64,000 nt of DNA from Mariniphaga anaerophila (GCF_900129025.1 NZ_FQUM01000004.1:248001-312000), one strand, 5' to 3'; counted from the stretch's first letter, positions 1 through 9,076 are shown. Numbers and translations are program-made. Notes: a model not told the origin generated them from the sequence alone.

Positions 1-468
1 TCGTTTGCCGGATTAACCGGAGATGAAATTGTATACGATTTATATACGGGAACAGGAACCATCGCCAATTTTGTGGCAAAAAATGCAAAAAAAGTAATTG
101 GTATCGAATACGTACCAGAAGCCATTGAAGATGCCAAAGAAAACGCAGCGGTTAACCAGATTACCAACACAGACTTTTTTGCCGGCGACATGAAAGACAT
201 TCTGAATGATGAATTTTTCGCGCAGCACGGCAGGCCTGAAGTTATTATTACTGACCCGCCCAGGGCAGGAATGCACGCAGACGTTATAAAGAGTATTCTC
301 TTGGTACTTCCTGAAAAAATTGTTTACGTAAGTTGCAATCCGGCAACTCAAGCCCGCGACATTTCACTACTTGACAGCCATTACAAAACAACAAAAGTTC
401 AACCGGTTGATATGTTTCCACACACACACCATGTTGAAAATGTTGTGCTTTTAGAGAAACGGGATTAG
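1..468 (+). CDS. rlmD: 23S rRNA (uracil-5-)-methyltransferase, RlmD/RumA type, C-terminal part
   Basis: Partial gene; its 5' part lies before the window and the frame is open from base 1. It encodes the SAM-dependent catalytic domain of a TrmA/RlmD family RNA m5U methyltransferase. Visible motifs are the SAM-binding DLYTGTGT (bases about 49-72), DPPRAG starting at base 253, and SCNPAT with the catalytic Cys codon at 334-336. The tail DMFPHTHHVENVVLLEK is the usual C-terminus of the family. The family forms a covalent Cys-uracil adduct and methylates C5 of uridine in rRNA or tRNA. Which RNA is modified cannot be told from this fragment, so the RlmD label is a family-level assignment. The next gene is convergent. 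Confidence 0.9.
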   Translation, partial: SFAGLTGDEIVYDLYTGTGTIANFVAKNAKKVIGIEYVPEAIEDAKENAAVNQITNTDFFAGDMKDILNDEFFAQHGRPEVIITDPPRAGMHADVIKSILLVLPEKIVYVSCNPATQARDISLLDSHYKTTKVQPVDMFPHTHHVENVVLLEKRD

Positions 469-547
469 CAAAAAGAGGCACCTGAACTTAGTTTCTGCCA
501 ACAACAAAAAATCTTCAAAAGAAGGGCAAAACAATATTAAAAGAGAT

Positions 548-576
548 GCAGCGCATTCTATAAAAAAATGCGTTGC
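548..576 (+). terminator. hairpin after rlmD, possible terminator
   Basis: Ten-base inverted repeat GCAGCGCATT / AATGCGTTGC (one G-T pair) with a short A-rich loop, 80 bases after the rlmD stop. Only a weak T-rich stretch follows, so termination is plausible, not certain. Confidence 0.4.
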
Positions 577-624
577 TTCTAATATTATATTAGCCGTTTT
601 TTGAACCGACACCAAAAACCGATA

Positions 625-1122
625 CTAAAACAGGTATTTTACGGTAAGTGCAACATCGAGCAACCGGACATCAAAACCATACCTGCCAAAAACATCCAGA
701 TACGGTTTTACTTCAAGCCCGAGTTTAACAGGAGCTTCGTAAAAAACATACTCCACCCCGGCAACGCCATCGATGCCGGCCACCAAAGAGTGCCTTGTCT
801 CATGAAAGCGAATGGTTTCGGTAAAAACAGTCTCATCCCAACTTTGAAACCCGAAATGCACTCCGGCTCCATAGAAAAACACAAGTTGTTCTGAAAAAGA
901 AAATAAATCATATTGATGAAATTCGGTTAATGCATGCAACTGCACTCCTCCGTCACGGGCTGCCAACAAAGCTCTTAACGAATGATCTTCGCTGGTATAA
1001 TAACGGTATTCAATTCCGGGATTAATCCATCCGGCACGAATTCCAACTGCTTGTTTAAATCCTTGCGCCCTGGCCCCGATAATCAATAAAAAGAAAATTG
1101 AAAAAAATATAATTCGTTTCAT
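625..1122 (-). CDS. small secreted beta-barrel-like protein, unknown function
   Basis: Protein of 165 residues starting with a clear signal peptide (MKRIIFFSIFFLLIIGARAQ, cleavage after about residue 20). The mature part is rich in alternating aromatic and polar residues and ends in KYLF, an aromatic C-terminus of the kind seen in small outer membrane beta-barrels. I do not recognise a named family. It lies 27 bases downstream of the DUF2807-like gene on the same strand, so the two may be co-transcribed. An outer membrane location is inferred from composition only; a soluble periplasmic beta-protein is the alternative. Confidence 0.7.
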   Translation of the reverse strand: MKRIIFFSIFFLLIIGARAQGFKQAVGIRAGWINPGIEYRYYTSEDHSLRALLAARDGGVQLHALTEFHQYDLFSFSEQLVFFYGAGVHFGFQSWDETVFTETIRFHETRHSLVAGIDGVAGVEYVFYEAPVKLGLEVKPYLDVFGRYGFDVRLLDVALTVKYLF

Positions 1123-1149
1123 GAAGCATCTGTTTACAGGGCAAAATTA

Positions 1150-1869
1150 CTATTTTTTGCGAACAACGCTTCCCGAACCCGACACATGTTTCTCTACTGC
1201 TGGAAAACCTCCGTAATACACATTCCCGCTTCCAGAAATAACAGCTTTTAAATAGCGCTCAACATAAACCCACACATCGCCTGAACCGGAAATAGTTGCT
1301 TCGCAATTGACGAGATCAAGTTCCCACGCATCAATTGTTCCTGAGCCGCTCAAAGCCAGCTCTGCATTACGCGCAACACCAGACACAACCACCATGCCCG
1401 AACCGGACACCAAAGCTTCCACAGTAAGAGCATCAACAGACGTCTCGACAGAGCCTGAGCCGGACACCACAATTTTAAAATCGTCACCTTCGAAGTAGCC
1501 GGTAGTAATACTTCCTGAGCCACTCTGCACAATCTTGTCGATATAAGGAACTGTGACAAAAACCTCCATGGGCAACTGATTTCTCAGGCTTTTCAGTCCT
1601 CTCGTATGAATTTTTAAATTACCACCGCGCACATCGGTTTCGATATACGGCATTAAACTCTCCTCGGCATTAACAACCACATCATACTCATTGCCTGGAG
1701 TAATATGTACATCAAAATCTCCATCTGACGAAACAGAGGAGAACGCAGTGGTTACTCTGACTTCGCTGGCAGGGATTCCATTCCCATCGATAAAAAAATC
1801 ATCGACACAGCTGGTGGTTGCAAGCGATAAAAATACCAGACCTGCAATAATCAGTTGAATTGTTTTCAT
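1150..1869 (-). CDS. head-GIN domain (DUF2807) putative lipoprotein
   Basis: Protein of 239 residues. The leader ends in ATTSC with Cys at about residue 21, a lipobox. The mature part is the DUF2807 'head GIN' beta-helix found in many Bacteroidota auto-transporter-adhesin-like proteins. It has regularly spaced SGSG repeats (VQSGSGSI, VSGSGSV, VSGSGMV, LSGSGTI, ISGSGDV, ISGSGNV, VSGSGSV), about one per 17-20 residues, the signature of a right-handed beta-solenoid. Its biological role is not established. The protein ends VRKK just after the last repeat, so it is complete. It sits upstream of the small barrel-like gene. Confidence 0.85.
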   Translation of the reverse strand: MKTIQLIIAGLVFLSLATTSCVDDFFIDGNGIPASEVRVTTAFSSVSSDGDFDVHITPGNEYDVVVNAEESLMPYIETDVRGGNLKIHTRGLKSLRNQLPMEVFVTVPYIDKIVQSGSGSITTGYFEGDDFKIVVSGSGSVETSVDALTVEALVSGSGMVVVSGVARNAELALSGSGTIDAWELDLVNCEATISGSGDVWVYVERYLKAVISGSGNVYYGGFPAVEKHVSGSGSVVRKK

Positions 1870-1974
1870 AAACTAAGTGTTTTGTTTTCTGTTTAAATAG
1901 CTTTATTACAAGACTATCATCTCCCTAAATAGTTACAGTCCTCATCAAAAAAAATATTTTTACCTAAAGGGGGA

Positions 1975-2011
1975 ACACAAAAAAAGCCGAAAATGAAGGA
2001 CTTTCGGCTTT
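1975..2011 (-). terminator. intrinsic terminator of tldD-pmbA
   Basis: Perfect 10-base inverted repeat AAAGCCGAAA (1983-1992) / TTTCGGCTTT (2002-2011) with a 9-base loop. On the minus strand it is followed by a run of seven T, 24 bases after the pmbA stop codon. Confidence 0.85.
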
Positions 2012-2034
2012 AATTTTATTTTTTTTCAAACGAG

Positions 2035-3351
2035 CTACGCTCCGCTAAAATCGACTCCTTCGAACACAATTGAAGGAATGAGCCAGCTTGAATTTTTGTT
2101 GACATCATTTCCAACTTCACCAATACCAGCCCAAAGCTCTTTCATGTTGCCGGTGATGTTCATTTCTGAAACAGGTTGGGAAATTTGTCCTTTTTCAATA
2201 AGGAAGCCCTCAATTCCGTAGGAAAAATCTCCGGTTGCCCCGTTGCAATTTCCGCCATTAAAACCGGTAACCAAAATGCCCCGGTCTACTGAAGCAACCA
2301 ATTGTTTCAGATTTTTATCTCCCGGTTTAAAAACAAGGTTAGTATTGCTTCCGCTCGTGGGTTGCATATCAAGTTTCTTGGCGTAATAAGTGTCGATAAA
2401 ATAATTTTTCAGCACTCCGTTTTCAAAAACAGGGCGTTTTTTTGTTGCCAGTCCTTCGGAATCAAACAACCTGCTTCCACGCCCGGACACAACAAAAGGA
2501 TCGTCAATCACCGTGAGTTTATCAGAGAAAACTTTTTCATTTTGCTTGTCAATTAAAAAAGAATTTTTCTGTTGAATTGCAGAACCGCTGAGCGCAGAAA
2601 TAAGCGGACTAAAAAGCCGGGCAACAGTCCTGTTTTCAACAATCATAGACATTTTCCCCGAATCGGTTTTCTTCTGACCGATTTTATTAATTGCACGTTC
2701 CAGCGCCTTCTCCCCTATTCCTTTTTTCTCTAATTCATTAAAAAAGATGGCATTTTCACTCCAGTAGGATTCGGGTCTTGCGTCGCCGCCCTTCACCGAA
2801 ACCTGTGCATTCAGGCCGTAATACGAATTAGCGGTATCACCTTCAAAACCATTGCTGGCAACCATCACTCTTTCGCTCAAACCATCGTAATAACTGGCTG
2901 TAACCGAAATAATACGTTCGTCTTTTCCCAACACCTCTTTTTCTGCATCAAAAGCCAGGTCGATTTTTTCCTGAGGATTGTGAGCATCAAAATTCGTATC
3001 CAGAGTATTTAAACTCTGAGCACCGCCTTTGTAATAAAGCTCCGGGTCGGGCAATGTTCTGAATTCATCTTCAGAAAGATACCGGGTTCCGGCAATTGCT
3101 TCTTCAATAAAACGCGCCAGTTCTTCTTTTTTCAACCGGTTTGTAGAATGAGCCGAATACTTGTTATCTACAAAAAGCCGGATAAACAGGCTGCTCTGAA
3201 TTGCCTGTTCCAGTTTATCAATTTTCTGTTCGCGCACTTCCACGCTGCTGCTGCGACTATTGGAAATAGACACGCTTACCTGCTGAGCCCCGTTCTCGAG
3301 GGCGTGATTCATGGCCCACTTGGCCAGGCTATATTTTTCCTTTTTTGTCAT
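2035..3351 (-). CDS. pmbA: TldD/PmbA family protein, PmbA (TldE)-like subunit
   Basis: Protein of 438 residues of the metalloprotease-like TldD/PmbA family, second gene of a tldD-pmbA pair (33 bases apart). It lacks the HExxxH zinc site present in its neighbour, as expected for the non-catalytic PmbA/TldE partner. Conserved family parts are visible: an N-terminal domain with VEVREQKIDKLE, the SGRGSRLFDSEGL strand region near residue 290, and a C-terminal barrel with FNGGNCNGATGDFSYGIEG. In E. coli TldD and TldE form a heterodimeric protease that degrades unfolded peptides and matures microcin B17. No signal peptide is seen, unlike the upstream TldD. A strong terminator follows. Confidence 0.9.
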   Translation of the reverse strand: MTKKEKYSLAKWAMNHALENGAQQVSVSISNSRSSSVEVREQKIDKLEQAIQSSLFIRLFVDNKYSAHSTNRLKKEELARFIEEAIAGTRYLSEDEFRTLPDPELYYKGGAQSLNTLDTNFDAHNPQEKIDLAFDAEKEVLGKDERIISVTASYYDGLSERVMVASNGFEGDTANSYYGLNAQVSVKGGDARPESYWSENAIFFNELEKKGIGEKALERAINKIGQKKTDSGKMSMIVENRTVARLFSPLISALSGSAIQQKNSFLIDKQNEKVFSDKLTVIDDPFVVSGRGSRLFDSEGLATKKRPVFENGVLKNYFIDTYYAKKLDMQPTSGSNTNLVFKPGDKNLKQLVASVDRGILVTGFNGGNCNGATGDFSYGIEGFLIEKGQISQPVSEMNITGNMKELWAGIGEVGNDVNKNSSWLIPSIVFEGVDFSGA

Positions 3352-3384
3352 TTTCTAAATCTTTAAGGTTACAATACACGTTGA

Positions 3385-4908
3385 TTAAATAGCGCCTCCC
3401 ACCGTTAATTTCTTCACTAAAACAGTAGGCAAACCACAAGTTACCGGAACAGACTGACCGTCTTTTCCGCAGGTCCAGGTGCCATTGTCAATCATGTAAT
3501 CGCTTGCCGCCATGGTAATATCAGCCAAAGCCTGAGGCCCGTTACCTATAATATTGATGTCTTTAATCGGTTGCGTCAGTTTTCCTTTTTCAATAAGGTA
3601 ACCCGATTTTACAAAAAAGGTAAAATCACCGGCTCCGATTTTCACTTCGCCATTACTGAAATTATCTACAAAAACCCCGTAATCGACATTGGAAATAATA
3701 TCGTCTTTTGAATGAGGCCCCATTTCCATATATGTAGCACGCATACGTGGCAACGGAATATTTCTGAACGACTCGCGTCTTCCGTTTCCTGTAGGTGCCA
3801 CGCCGTAGTATTCTGCACTAATACGATCATGAATATAGCTATTCAAAACCCCGTCTTTCACCAAATACGTTTTCTGAACATCATTTCCTTCGTCGTCCAC
3901 ATTAATTGAACCGCGGTTGCTTTCAAGCGTTCCGTCATCAATAATATTCACAAAACTTTCTGCCACTTTTTTGCCCATCTTATCGCTAAAAATTGAAGTG
4001 CCTTTTCGGTTAAAGTCAGCCTCAAATGTATGACCAATGGCTTCGTGAAGCAAAATTCCGGAACCTCCGGCTCCCATAACAACAGGCATCTCGCCGGCTT
4101 TTGGCTTGGTTGCTTCAAACAGAATATTTGTACGGTCTACCGCTTCGTTTGCAAGCTCGTCCACCAAATCATCAGTAAGCCACTCAAAACCTTTTCTGAA
4201 AGAACGGGCGGCATATGAATTTTCAATTTTTCCGTCTTTTTGCATGATGCAAACTGCACCAAAACTAATCATCGGGCGGTAATCGTATGTAAGCCTGCCT
4301 TCTGAATTGTAAAACATCACATAAGAAGTTTCGTCACTCAAAAAGGCATTTACTTTAATTACCTTTTCATCGAGCGAAAATACTTTGTCGTTTATCTTCT
4401 GCACAAACGGCACTTTATCTTCCACCGAAACGTCTTCCCATTTGCGGGCAATGCTGTAATAATTGGAGGGAACTTTTTCTTTCAGCCCCACCGGGTTAAA
4501 ACTATTTTTACTATTGGCAATATTGGCCGCCATTTTCGCAGCATTCAACATGGCATCCAGTGTAATGGTTTCGGAATAGGCAAATCCTGTCTGATCCCCT
4601 TTCAATACCCTGATTCCAACGCCAAAGTCAATATTTGAATATGCACGGTTTACTTTACCGTCTTCCAACCCAAGACTGTTTGATTTTTTGTGCTCAAAAA
4701 ACAAGTCGGCATAATCGCCTCCCTTACTCATGGCCGCTGCAATTACCTTTTGCAGCATTTCTGCCGAAACCTCAAAATGATCTAAATAACTTTTCACGCT
4801 TCCTGATATTTGTTTGTCAAAGTCCGATTGTATTACCGGTGGAAACACGATGCTTCCCGCTGCAAACATACCACTTGTTTTAATAAAACTTCGCCGATCT
4901 ACATTCAT
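3385..4908 (-). CDS. tldD: TldD family zinc metalloprotease with Tat-like leader
   Basis: Protein of 507 residues. The zinc motif HEAIGH is at residues 288-293, with a candidate third ligand Cys480 in TCGKDG near the C-terminus, matching the known His-His-Cys site of TldD. The N-terminus carries a twin-arginine-like leader (DRRSFIKTSGMFAAGS, residues 4-19), which E. coli TldD lacks. That suggests export or membrane tethering, while the PmbA-like partner encoded just downstream shows no leader. The first gene of a two-gene operon; about 385 bases of non-coding DNA separate it from the divergent glnA. Family assignment is firm; localisation is inferred from the leader alone. Confidence 0.92.
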   Translation of the reverse strand: MNVDRRSFIKTSGMFAAGSIVFPPVIQSDFDKQISGSVKSYLDHFEVSAEMLQKVIAAAMSKGGDYADLFFEHKKSNSLGLEDGKVNRAYSNIDFGVGIRVLKGDQTGFAYSETITLDAMLNAAKMAANIANSKNSFNPVGLKEKVPSNYYSIARKWEDVSVEDKVPFVQKINDKVFSLDEKVIKVNAFLSDETSYVMFYNSEGRLTYDYRPMISFGAVCIMQKDGKIENSYAARSFRKGFEWLTDDLVDELANEAVDRTNILFEATKPKAGEMPVVMGAGGSGILLHEAIGHTFEADFNRKGTSIFSDKMGKKVAESFVNIIDDGTLESNRGSINVDDEGNDVQKTYLVKDGVLNSYIHDRISAEYYGVAPTGNGRRESFRNIPLPRMRATYMEMGPHSKDDIISNVDYGVFVDNFSNGEVKIGAGDFTFFVKSGYLIEKGKLTQPIKDINIIGNGPQALADITMAASDYMIDNGTWTCGKDGQSVPVTCGLPTVLVKKLTVGGAI

Positions 4909-5089
4909 AACTCTTTCCTTGTATTATTTTGTTTGATGTCAAATTAATCAAACTGATTGGTATCACAATTCTACCAAAATTACAAAAAACAACTTTTTTT
5001 CATCAACACCCCAAAAAACAACAGGGGGCATCAAAAATACAGGTATAAATCAAAAATTATATACTAATTCTAAAACTACCTATAGTTAT

Positions 5090-5119
5090 ATATGGTATAT
5101 TTGTAAATAAATACCATAT
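5090..5119. repeat. perfect inverted repeat upstream of glnA, possible operator
   Basis: Arms ATATGGTAT (5090-5098) and ATACCATAT (5111-5119) with a 12-base spacer. The left arm overlaps a TATATTTG box (5096-5103) that fits the Bacteroidota -7 motif TAnnTTTG. A dimeric regulator site or an RNA hairpin are both possible. Confidence 0.5.
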
Positions 5120-5238
5120 TTCTACAAATGATGCCATTATTTAGCAGGTGTCAAGAGAAAAGAAGATTTTATATGTAAATTTTGCATTAACTTTATACAA
5201 AATGCTATTATTAGACGAGAATTAATTACATTTAACTA

Positions 5239-5246
5239 TATTTTTG
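5239..5246 (+). promoter_or_regulatory. candidate -7 element of glnA
   Basis: TATTTTTG at 5239-5246 fits the Bacteroidota sigma-ABfr -7 consensus TAnnTTTG, 48 bases before the glnA start. No clear TTTG -33 box at the usual spacing was found. Confidence 0.45.
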
Positions 5247-5294
5247 CACAAGTCAGTTATAGATTATTCGTAATTCTAAATAATTATTTACACT

Positions 5295-6308
5295 ATGAAA
5301 TCAAAATTGGAATACATTTGGCTGGATGGTTCCGTGCCAACACAGCAACTGAGAGCAAAAACCCGTATTGAAGAAAACTTCAGTGGCAAACTTGAAGATT
5401 GCCCCATGTGGTCGTTCGATGGTTCTTCTACCAATCAGGCCGTCGGCGGTTCTTCCGACCTTCTTTTAAAACCAGTGTACATTTGCCCGGATCCTGACCG
5501 TAAAAATGCATACTTGGTGATGACTGAAGTCTTAAATCCGGACGAAACCCCGCACCCGACCAACGGACGTGCTTTCATTGAAGAAGAAGACGAAGATTTC
5601 TGGTTTGGTTTCGAGCAGGAGTATTTTCTTTACGATCCGCAGACCCGCCTTCCGTTAGGATTCCCGGCTGGTGGTTTCCCTGAGCCACAGGGGCCTTACT
5701 ATTGCGGAGTAGGCGGTTCAAAAGCTTTTGGCCGTCAGATAGTGGAAGAGCACTTGGATCTTTGCCTTGAAGCTGGAATTAATGTAGAAGGAATTAATGC
5801 AGAAGTAGCAGCCGGACAGTGGGAATTCCAGATTTTTGCAAAAGGCGCACTCAGTGCCGGAGACCAGGTTTGGATGGCTCGTTTTCTGCTGGAGCGTACT
5901 GCCGAAAAATATGGTGTAGATGTAGAATGGCATCCGAAACCGCTTGGGAAAGACCTCGATTGGAACGGTTCGGGAATGCACGCCAACTTCTCTAACGGAT
6001 TAATGAGAACCTGTGGGGATAAAAAAGTATTCACAGACATTTGCGAAGAATTTGCAAAAAGAATTCCGGAACACATTGCAGTATACGGTGCATATAACGA
6101 TCAGCGACTTACCGGACTTCACGAAACGCAATCTATCGATGAGTTTAGCTATGGCGTATCTGACCGTGGCGCTTCAATACGAATTCCTGTGGGAACTGTT
6201 GAAAACGGATGGAAAGGCCGCTTGGAAGACCGTCGTCCTGCTTCAAACGGAGACCCCTACAAAATTGGAGGCCGCATAATAAAAACAGTAAAAAAAGTAG
6301 AAGGATAA
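5295..6308 (+). CDS. glnA: glutamine synthetase, type II (eukaryote-like)
   Basis: Protein of 337 residues that condenses glutamate and ammonia with ATP to glutamine. Length and motifs match GSII rather than the roughly 470-residue GSI or the roughly 730-residue GSIII common in Bacteroidota. Visible motifs are the N-terminal WSFDGSST (39-46), the metal/glutamate-binding FEQEYFLYD (E107, E109), the WNGSGMH substrate loop (223-229) and the ATP/glutamate site GRLEDRRPASN (308-318). The start is the ATG at 5295, preceded by a long AT-rich leader with a promoter-like box and an inverted repeat. It is monocistronic, with a strong terminator right after the stop. GSII enzymes lack the adenylylation site used to control GSI. 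Confidence 0.95.
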   Translation: MKSKLEYIWLDGSVPTQQLRAKTRIEENFSGKLEDCPMWSFDGSSTNQAVGGSSDLLLKPVYICPDPDRKNAYLVMTEVLNPDETPHPTNGRAFIEEEDEDFWFGFEQEYFLYDPQTRLPLGFPAGGFPEPQGPYYCGVGGSKAFGRQIVEEHLDLCLEAGINVEGINAEVAAGQWEFQIFAKGALSAGDQVWMARFLLERTAEKYGVDVEWHPKPLGKDLDWNGSGMHANFSNGLMRTCGDKKVFTDICEEFAKRIPEHIAVYGAYNDQRLTGLHETQSIDEFSYGVSDRGASIRIPVGTVENGWKGRLEDRRPASNGDPYKIGGRIIKTVKKVEG

Positions 6309-6314
6309 TACGGA

Positions 6315-6345
6315 AAGCTGTCTCAAACGAGGCAGCTTTTTTTCA
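6315..6345 (+). terminator. intrinsic terminator of glnA
   Basis: Eleven-pair stem AAAGCTGTCTC / GAGGCAGCTTT (one G-T pair), 4-base loop, followed by a run of T. It begins 6 bases after the glnA stop. Confidence 0.85.
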
Positions 6346-6600
6346 TACTCTGCCGGAAAAGCTGAATTATTTTCAGCTTTTTTTATGCATTTACAATTCA
6401 GCTTTCCAACAAACTATTGTGAACTCTTTTTATGCGGCCACATATTAATTTTCAAAAAAAAGCCTGCACATTAATTCATTAAAAAAAACAATACCGTTGC
6501 AACAGCAAATCCAATTAACTGATTTTTAAATAAACTCAGATTCAAATTGTAATTAACAGGAATCCCGAAGGAAATACTATGTTTACCTAAAATTTGAAAA

Positions 6601-7206
6601 ATGGGATTACAGGCATACTCTGAAGCAAAAGCGTTAATTTTCGACTTGGACGGAACACTTTCCAATTCATTACCGGTGCATCTTGCCACCTGGCAACAGG
6701 TAGGTGATGTTTACCACTTTCATTTTAATCCCCAAATAATGCTGGAGATGACAGGCCGGGCAACCATCGACTTTGCCCGTCGCATTGTGGAAGAGAACAA
6801 CCTTCAGGCTGACCCTGCCGATCTTGTTAAACTAAAACAGCAGGCATTCTGGGATTCGGCAAACCTACTGGAGCCCATAAACGAAGTAATCGATATTGTT
6901 AAAGCAAATTATAGAAAACTACCCATGGCAGTTGGCACGGGAGCCAGCAGAAAAAGCACTGAAGTGCAACTGAAACAGTTGGGCATTGGGCATTTTTTTG
7001 ATGCAATTGTTACCGCCAATGACGTAACTCTGCACAAACCAAACCCGGACACATTTCTAAAGTGTGCTGAACTAATGGGAGTTTCTCCGGCAGAATGCCA
7101 GGTTTTTGAAGATGGTGTGTTAGGAATTGAAGCAGCAAAAACAGCCGGCATGATGATAACCGACGTGAGACCATTTATCAACTACGGCGAATGGATTCAT
7201 TCATAA
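6601..7206 (+). CDS. HAD superfamily phosphatase, beta-phosphoglucomutase-like
   Basis: Protein of 201 residues with the HAD motifs in order: FDLDGTLSNS with nucleophile Asp15 and acid/base Asp17, the GTGAS motif II region (about residue 117), the motif III lysine in HKPNPD, and FEDGVLGIEAAKTAGM with the motif IV acidic residue. The cap domain lies between motifs I and II, giving the size and layout of the YqaB / beta-phosphoglucomutase subgroup. A sugar-phosphate substrate is therefore likely, but the exact one is not determined. Its last 16 bases overlap the start of the AEC transporter gene in another frame, so translation of the two is probably coupled. Confidence 0.85.
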   Translation: MGLQAYSEAKALIFDLDGTLSNSLPVHLATWQQVGDVYHFHFNPQIMLEMTGRATIDFARRIVEENNLQADPADLVKLKQQAFWDSANLLEPINEVIDIVKANYRKLPMAVGTGASRKSTEVQLKQLGIGHFFDAIVTANDVTLHKPNPDTFLKCAELMGVSPAECQVFEDGVLGIEAAKTAGMMITDVRPFINYGEWIHS

Positions 7207-8120
7207 TAGCTTTAGAAACAATTCTACCTCTTTTCCTTGTAATATTTGCAGGGATACTATTCTCGCGCACAAAAGCAGCTTCGCAAAACTGGATTGAAAT
7301 TCTCAACAAATATGCACTGTGGATTGGTTTTCCGGCGCTCGTTATTGTTTCTCTTTTACACCTCGAAGGAGAAATAAAAACCTACCTGCCGCTAATACTG
7401 ATTAACTCCGGATATATTATTGTCTGTCTGATTCTGGCCTACCCCATTTCTATGCTGTTCAGATTATCCGGCACCATGAAAAGGTCTTTGTTTCTGATTC
7501 TTCCTTTTGGAAATATTGCCTACCTGGGAATTCCGGTACTCCACAGCACATTTGGAGAAGAAATACTTCCGGTTGCGGCTATCATTTCAGCAGTTTATGT
7601 ATTTTGGATGCTCACGCTCGGACTCTTTTTAATAGAAATTCATGGGAAACAGGAATTCAATCTAAAGCGACTGGCGCTCAGCCTGGCCAAAAATCCTTTA
7701 CTCATTTCAGTATTTACAGGACTTATTATTGTTTCATTTCAAATAACTTTACCCGCCTTTCTGGACAAAACCCTTCGGCTCTTTTCAGATTCGGTAACAG
7801 CGGTAGTATTATTTTCACTTGGAATTTTTCTCGGGCTACAGAAATTAGGAAACCCTCGCGAATGGCTGCGAGTTGCTGTTTTTGTGACGATAACGATGAT
7901 TGCCCTCCCAGCCATATTTTTTGCAGCAATTCGGTTTTCGCCACTTCCTCCCGACCAGATAAAATCAACTGTTCTGGACGCCACAATGCCGCTCGGGCTC
8001 ACTCCTTACGCGCTTTCGGTTCAATATAAACTGGAAACTACACTGCTTGCCCGGATCGTAGTTTTGGGAACCGTTTTTTCGATGGTTTCTTCCCCGTTAT
8101 GGATTACATTTCTGGGTTAA
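7191..8120 (+). CDS. AEC family (auxin efflux carrier-like) transporter
   Basis: Protein of 309 residues, almost entirely hydrophobic, with about ten predicted membrane segments in two five-helix halves. This is the layout of the AEC family, which in bacteria exports or imports small carboxylates and related compounds. The N-terminal half has SRTKAASQNW followed by NKYALWIGFPALV, and the C-terminal half has ATMPLGLTPYALS, positions where the family has its broken helices. The ATG at 7191 lies inside the end of the HAD gene. Its TAA stop overlaps the stop codon of the convergent CobW gene (8117-8120). Substrate unknown. Confidence 0.85.
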   Translation: MDSFIIALETILPLFLVIFAGILFSRTKAASQNWIEILNKYALWIGFPALVIVSLLHLEGEIKTYLPLILINSGYIIVCLILAYPISMLFRLSGTMKRSLFLILPFGNIAYLGIPVLHSTFGEEILPVAAIISAVYVFWMLTLGLFLIEIHGKQEFNLKRLALSLAKNPLLISVFTGLIIVSFQITLPAFLDKTLRLFSDSVTAVVLFSLGIFLGLQKLGNPREWLRVAVFVTITMIALPAIFFAAIRFSPLPPDQIKSTVLDATMPLGLTPYALSVQYKLETTLLARIVVLGTVFSMVSSPLWITFLG

Positions 8121-9037
8121 GTCAATTCGATGGATAACCCGTCAAGTTCTCCAATAAACACCAAAGTGCTCCGATCTGCTTCAACCAGACTTTCACCTTC
8201 TGAAATTTCAAAATTTCCTCCAACGCCCTGAAAAACAAACTCAAAAGGCTCATTTTCAAAACACAAAAATCCCTTCACCCTATAGATTTCCTTTTTGTAA
8301 ACATCAAGATAATAAGATATTCGCCGGGTAAAATCAGCTTTATTCAGCGCCCGGTCGCATGTCCAGGTGTGCGTTTTAACTTTCGAATGAAGATCTCCGG
8401 TCCGGGGTTCTGTAAAATAGCGTATTTTCTTTGGTAAAGACTGCAGACTAAATGTCTCAACTACTCCATTTTCTGCAAACCGGACGGGGGCAAGCGGGTT
8501 TAATTCCGCAATCATCCCCCTAAATTTTTCCCGTTCAGAAGACGAACTATTTTCTGATTTAGTTACAACAACCTCATCGGCAATAGCCAGTTGTTTGTAC
8601 GAAATATCTTTCCCCCGGCCGCTCCCAAAGTTCAGGGCATCTGCAAGGCAAATCGTCTTGTTAAATGCATACAATTCTTTCAATCGTTCTTCCCTGAAAA
8701 ACGGCCTGACCACTCCTGCCGGATCAGCAATTCCCGTGGTTTCAATCAACAAATGCTCTACATGCGGAAAGCGCTCGGCCAACTCCTGCAACACCAGCTC
8801 ATATTCATTGGTAATAGTGCAGCAAATGCAGCCCTGCTTCAATTCGAACAACTGGCTTGCGTCTACTCCTTTTATCAGTTTGGTATCGACAGACACACTC
8901 CCGAACTCATTTTCCACAAGGGCAAATTGCACATCCGGATATTTTCTAAGCACAGAATTAATAAAAGTTGTCTTTCCTGACCCCAGAAAACCGGTAACAA
9001 CCGTAACAGATATTTTATCGTTTCTCAAACCAACCAT
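8117..9037 (-). CDS. CobW/YjiA (COG0523) family GTPase, putative metallochaperone
   Basis: Protein of 306 residues. The P-loop is GFLGSGKT (residues 16-23), the metal-binding motif CICC is at 70-73, and a switch region IETTGIADP follows. The C-terminal beta-rich part (about 215-306) matches a CobW_C-like domain, on the short side. The usual NKxD guanine motif appears as TKSE, a visible departure. COG0523 proteins deliver Zn, Co or other metals to client proteins using GTP; the client is unknown here. It lies 39 bases after the TauE-like gene on the same strand, so the two may form an operon. It ends in a tail-to-tail stop overlap with the AEC gene. Confidence 0.88.
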   Translation of the reverse strand: MVGLRNDKISVTVVTGFLGSGKTTFINSVLRKYPDVQFALVENEFGSVSVDTKLIKGVDASQLFELKQGCICCTITNEYELVLQELAERFPHVEHLLIETTGIADPAGVVRPFFREERLKELYAFNKTICLADALNFGSGRGKDISYKQLAIADEVVVTKSENSSSSEREKFRGMIAELNPLAPVRFAENGVVETFSLQSLPKKIRYFTEPRTGDLHSKVKTHTWTCDRALNKADFTRRISYYLDVYKKEIYRVKGFLCFENEPFEFVFQGVGGNFEISEGESLVEADRSTLVFIGELDGLSIELT

Positions 9038-9076
9038 TTTCTTTTCTATCGCAATAAATAAAAACGTTTGCCAATG

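Larger units (their letters stand above)
4909..5294. other. divergent intergenic region between tldD and glnA
   Basis: Strongly AT-rich 386 bases between divergent genes. It contains a perfect 9-base inverted repeat and two -7-like boxes reading towards glnA (annotated separately). No additional gene was found. Confidence 0.6.
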
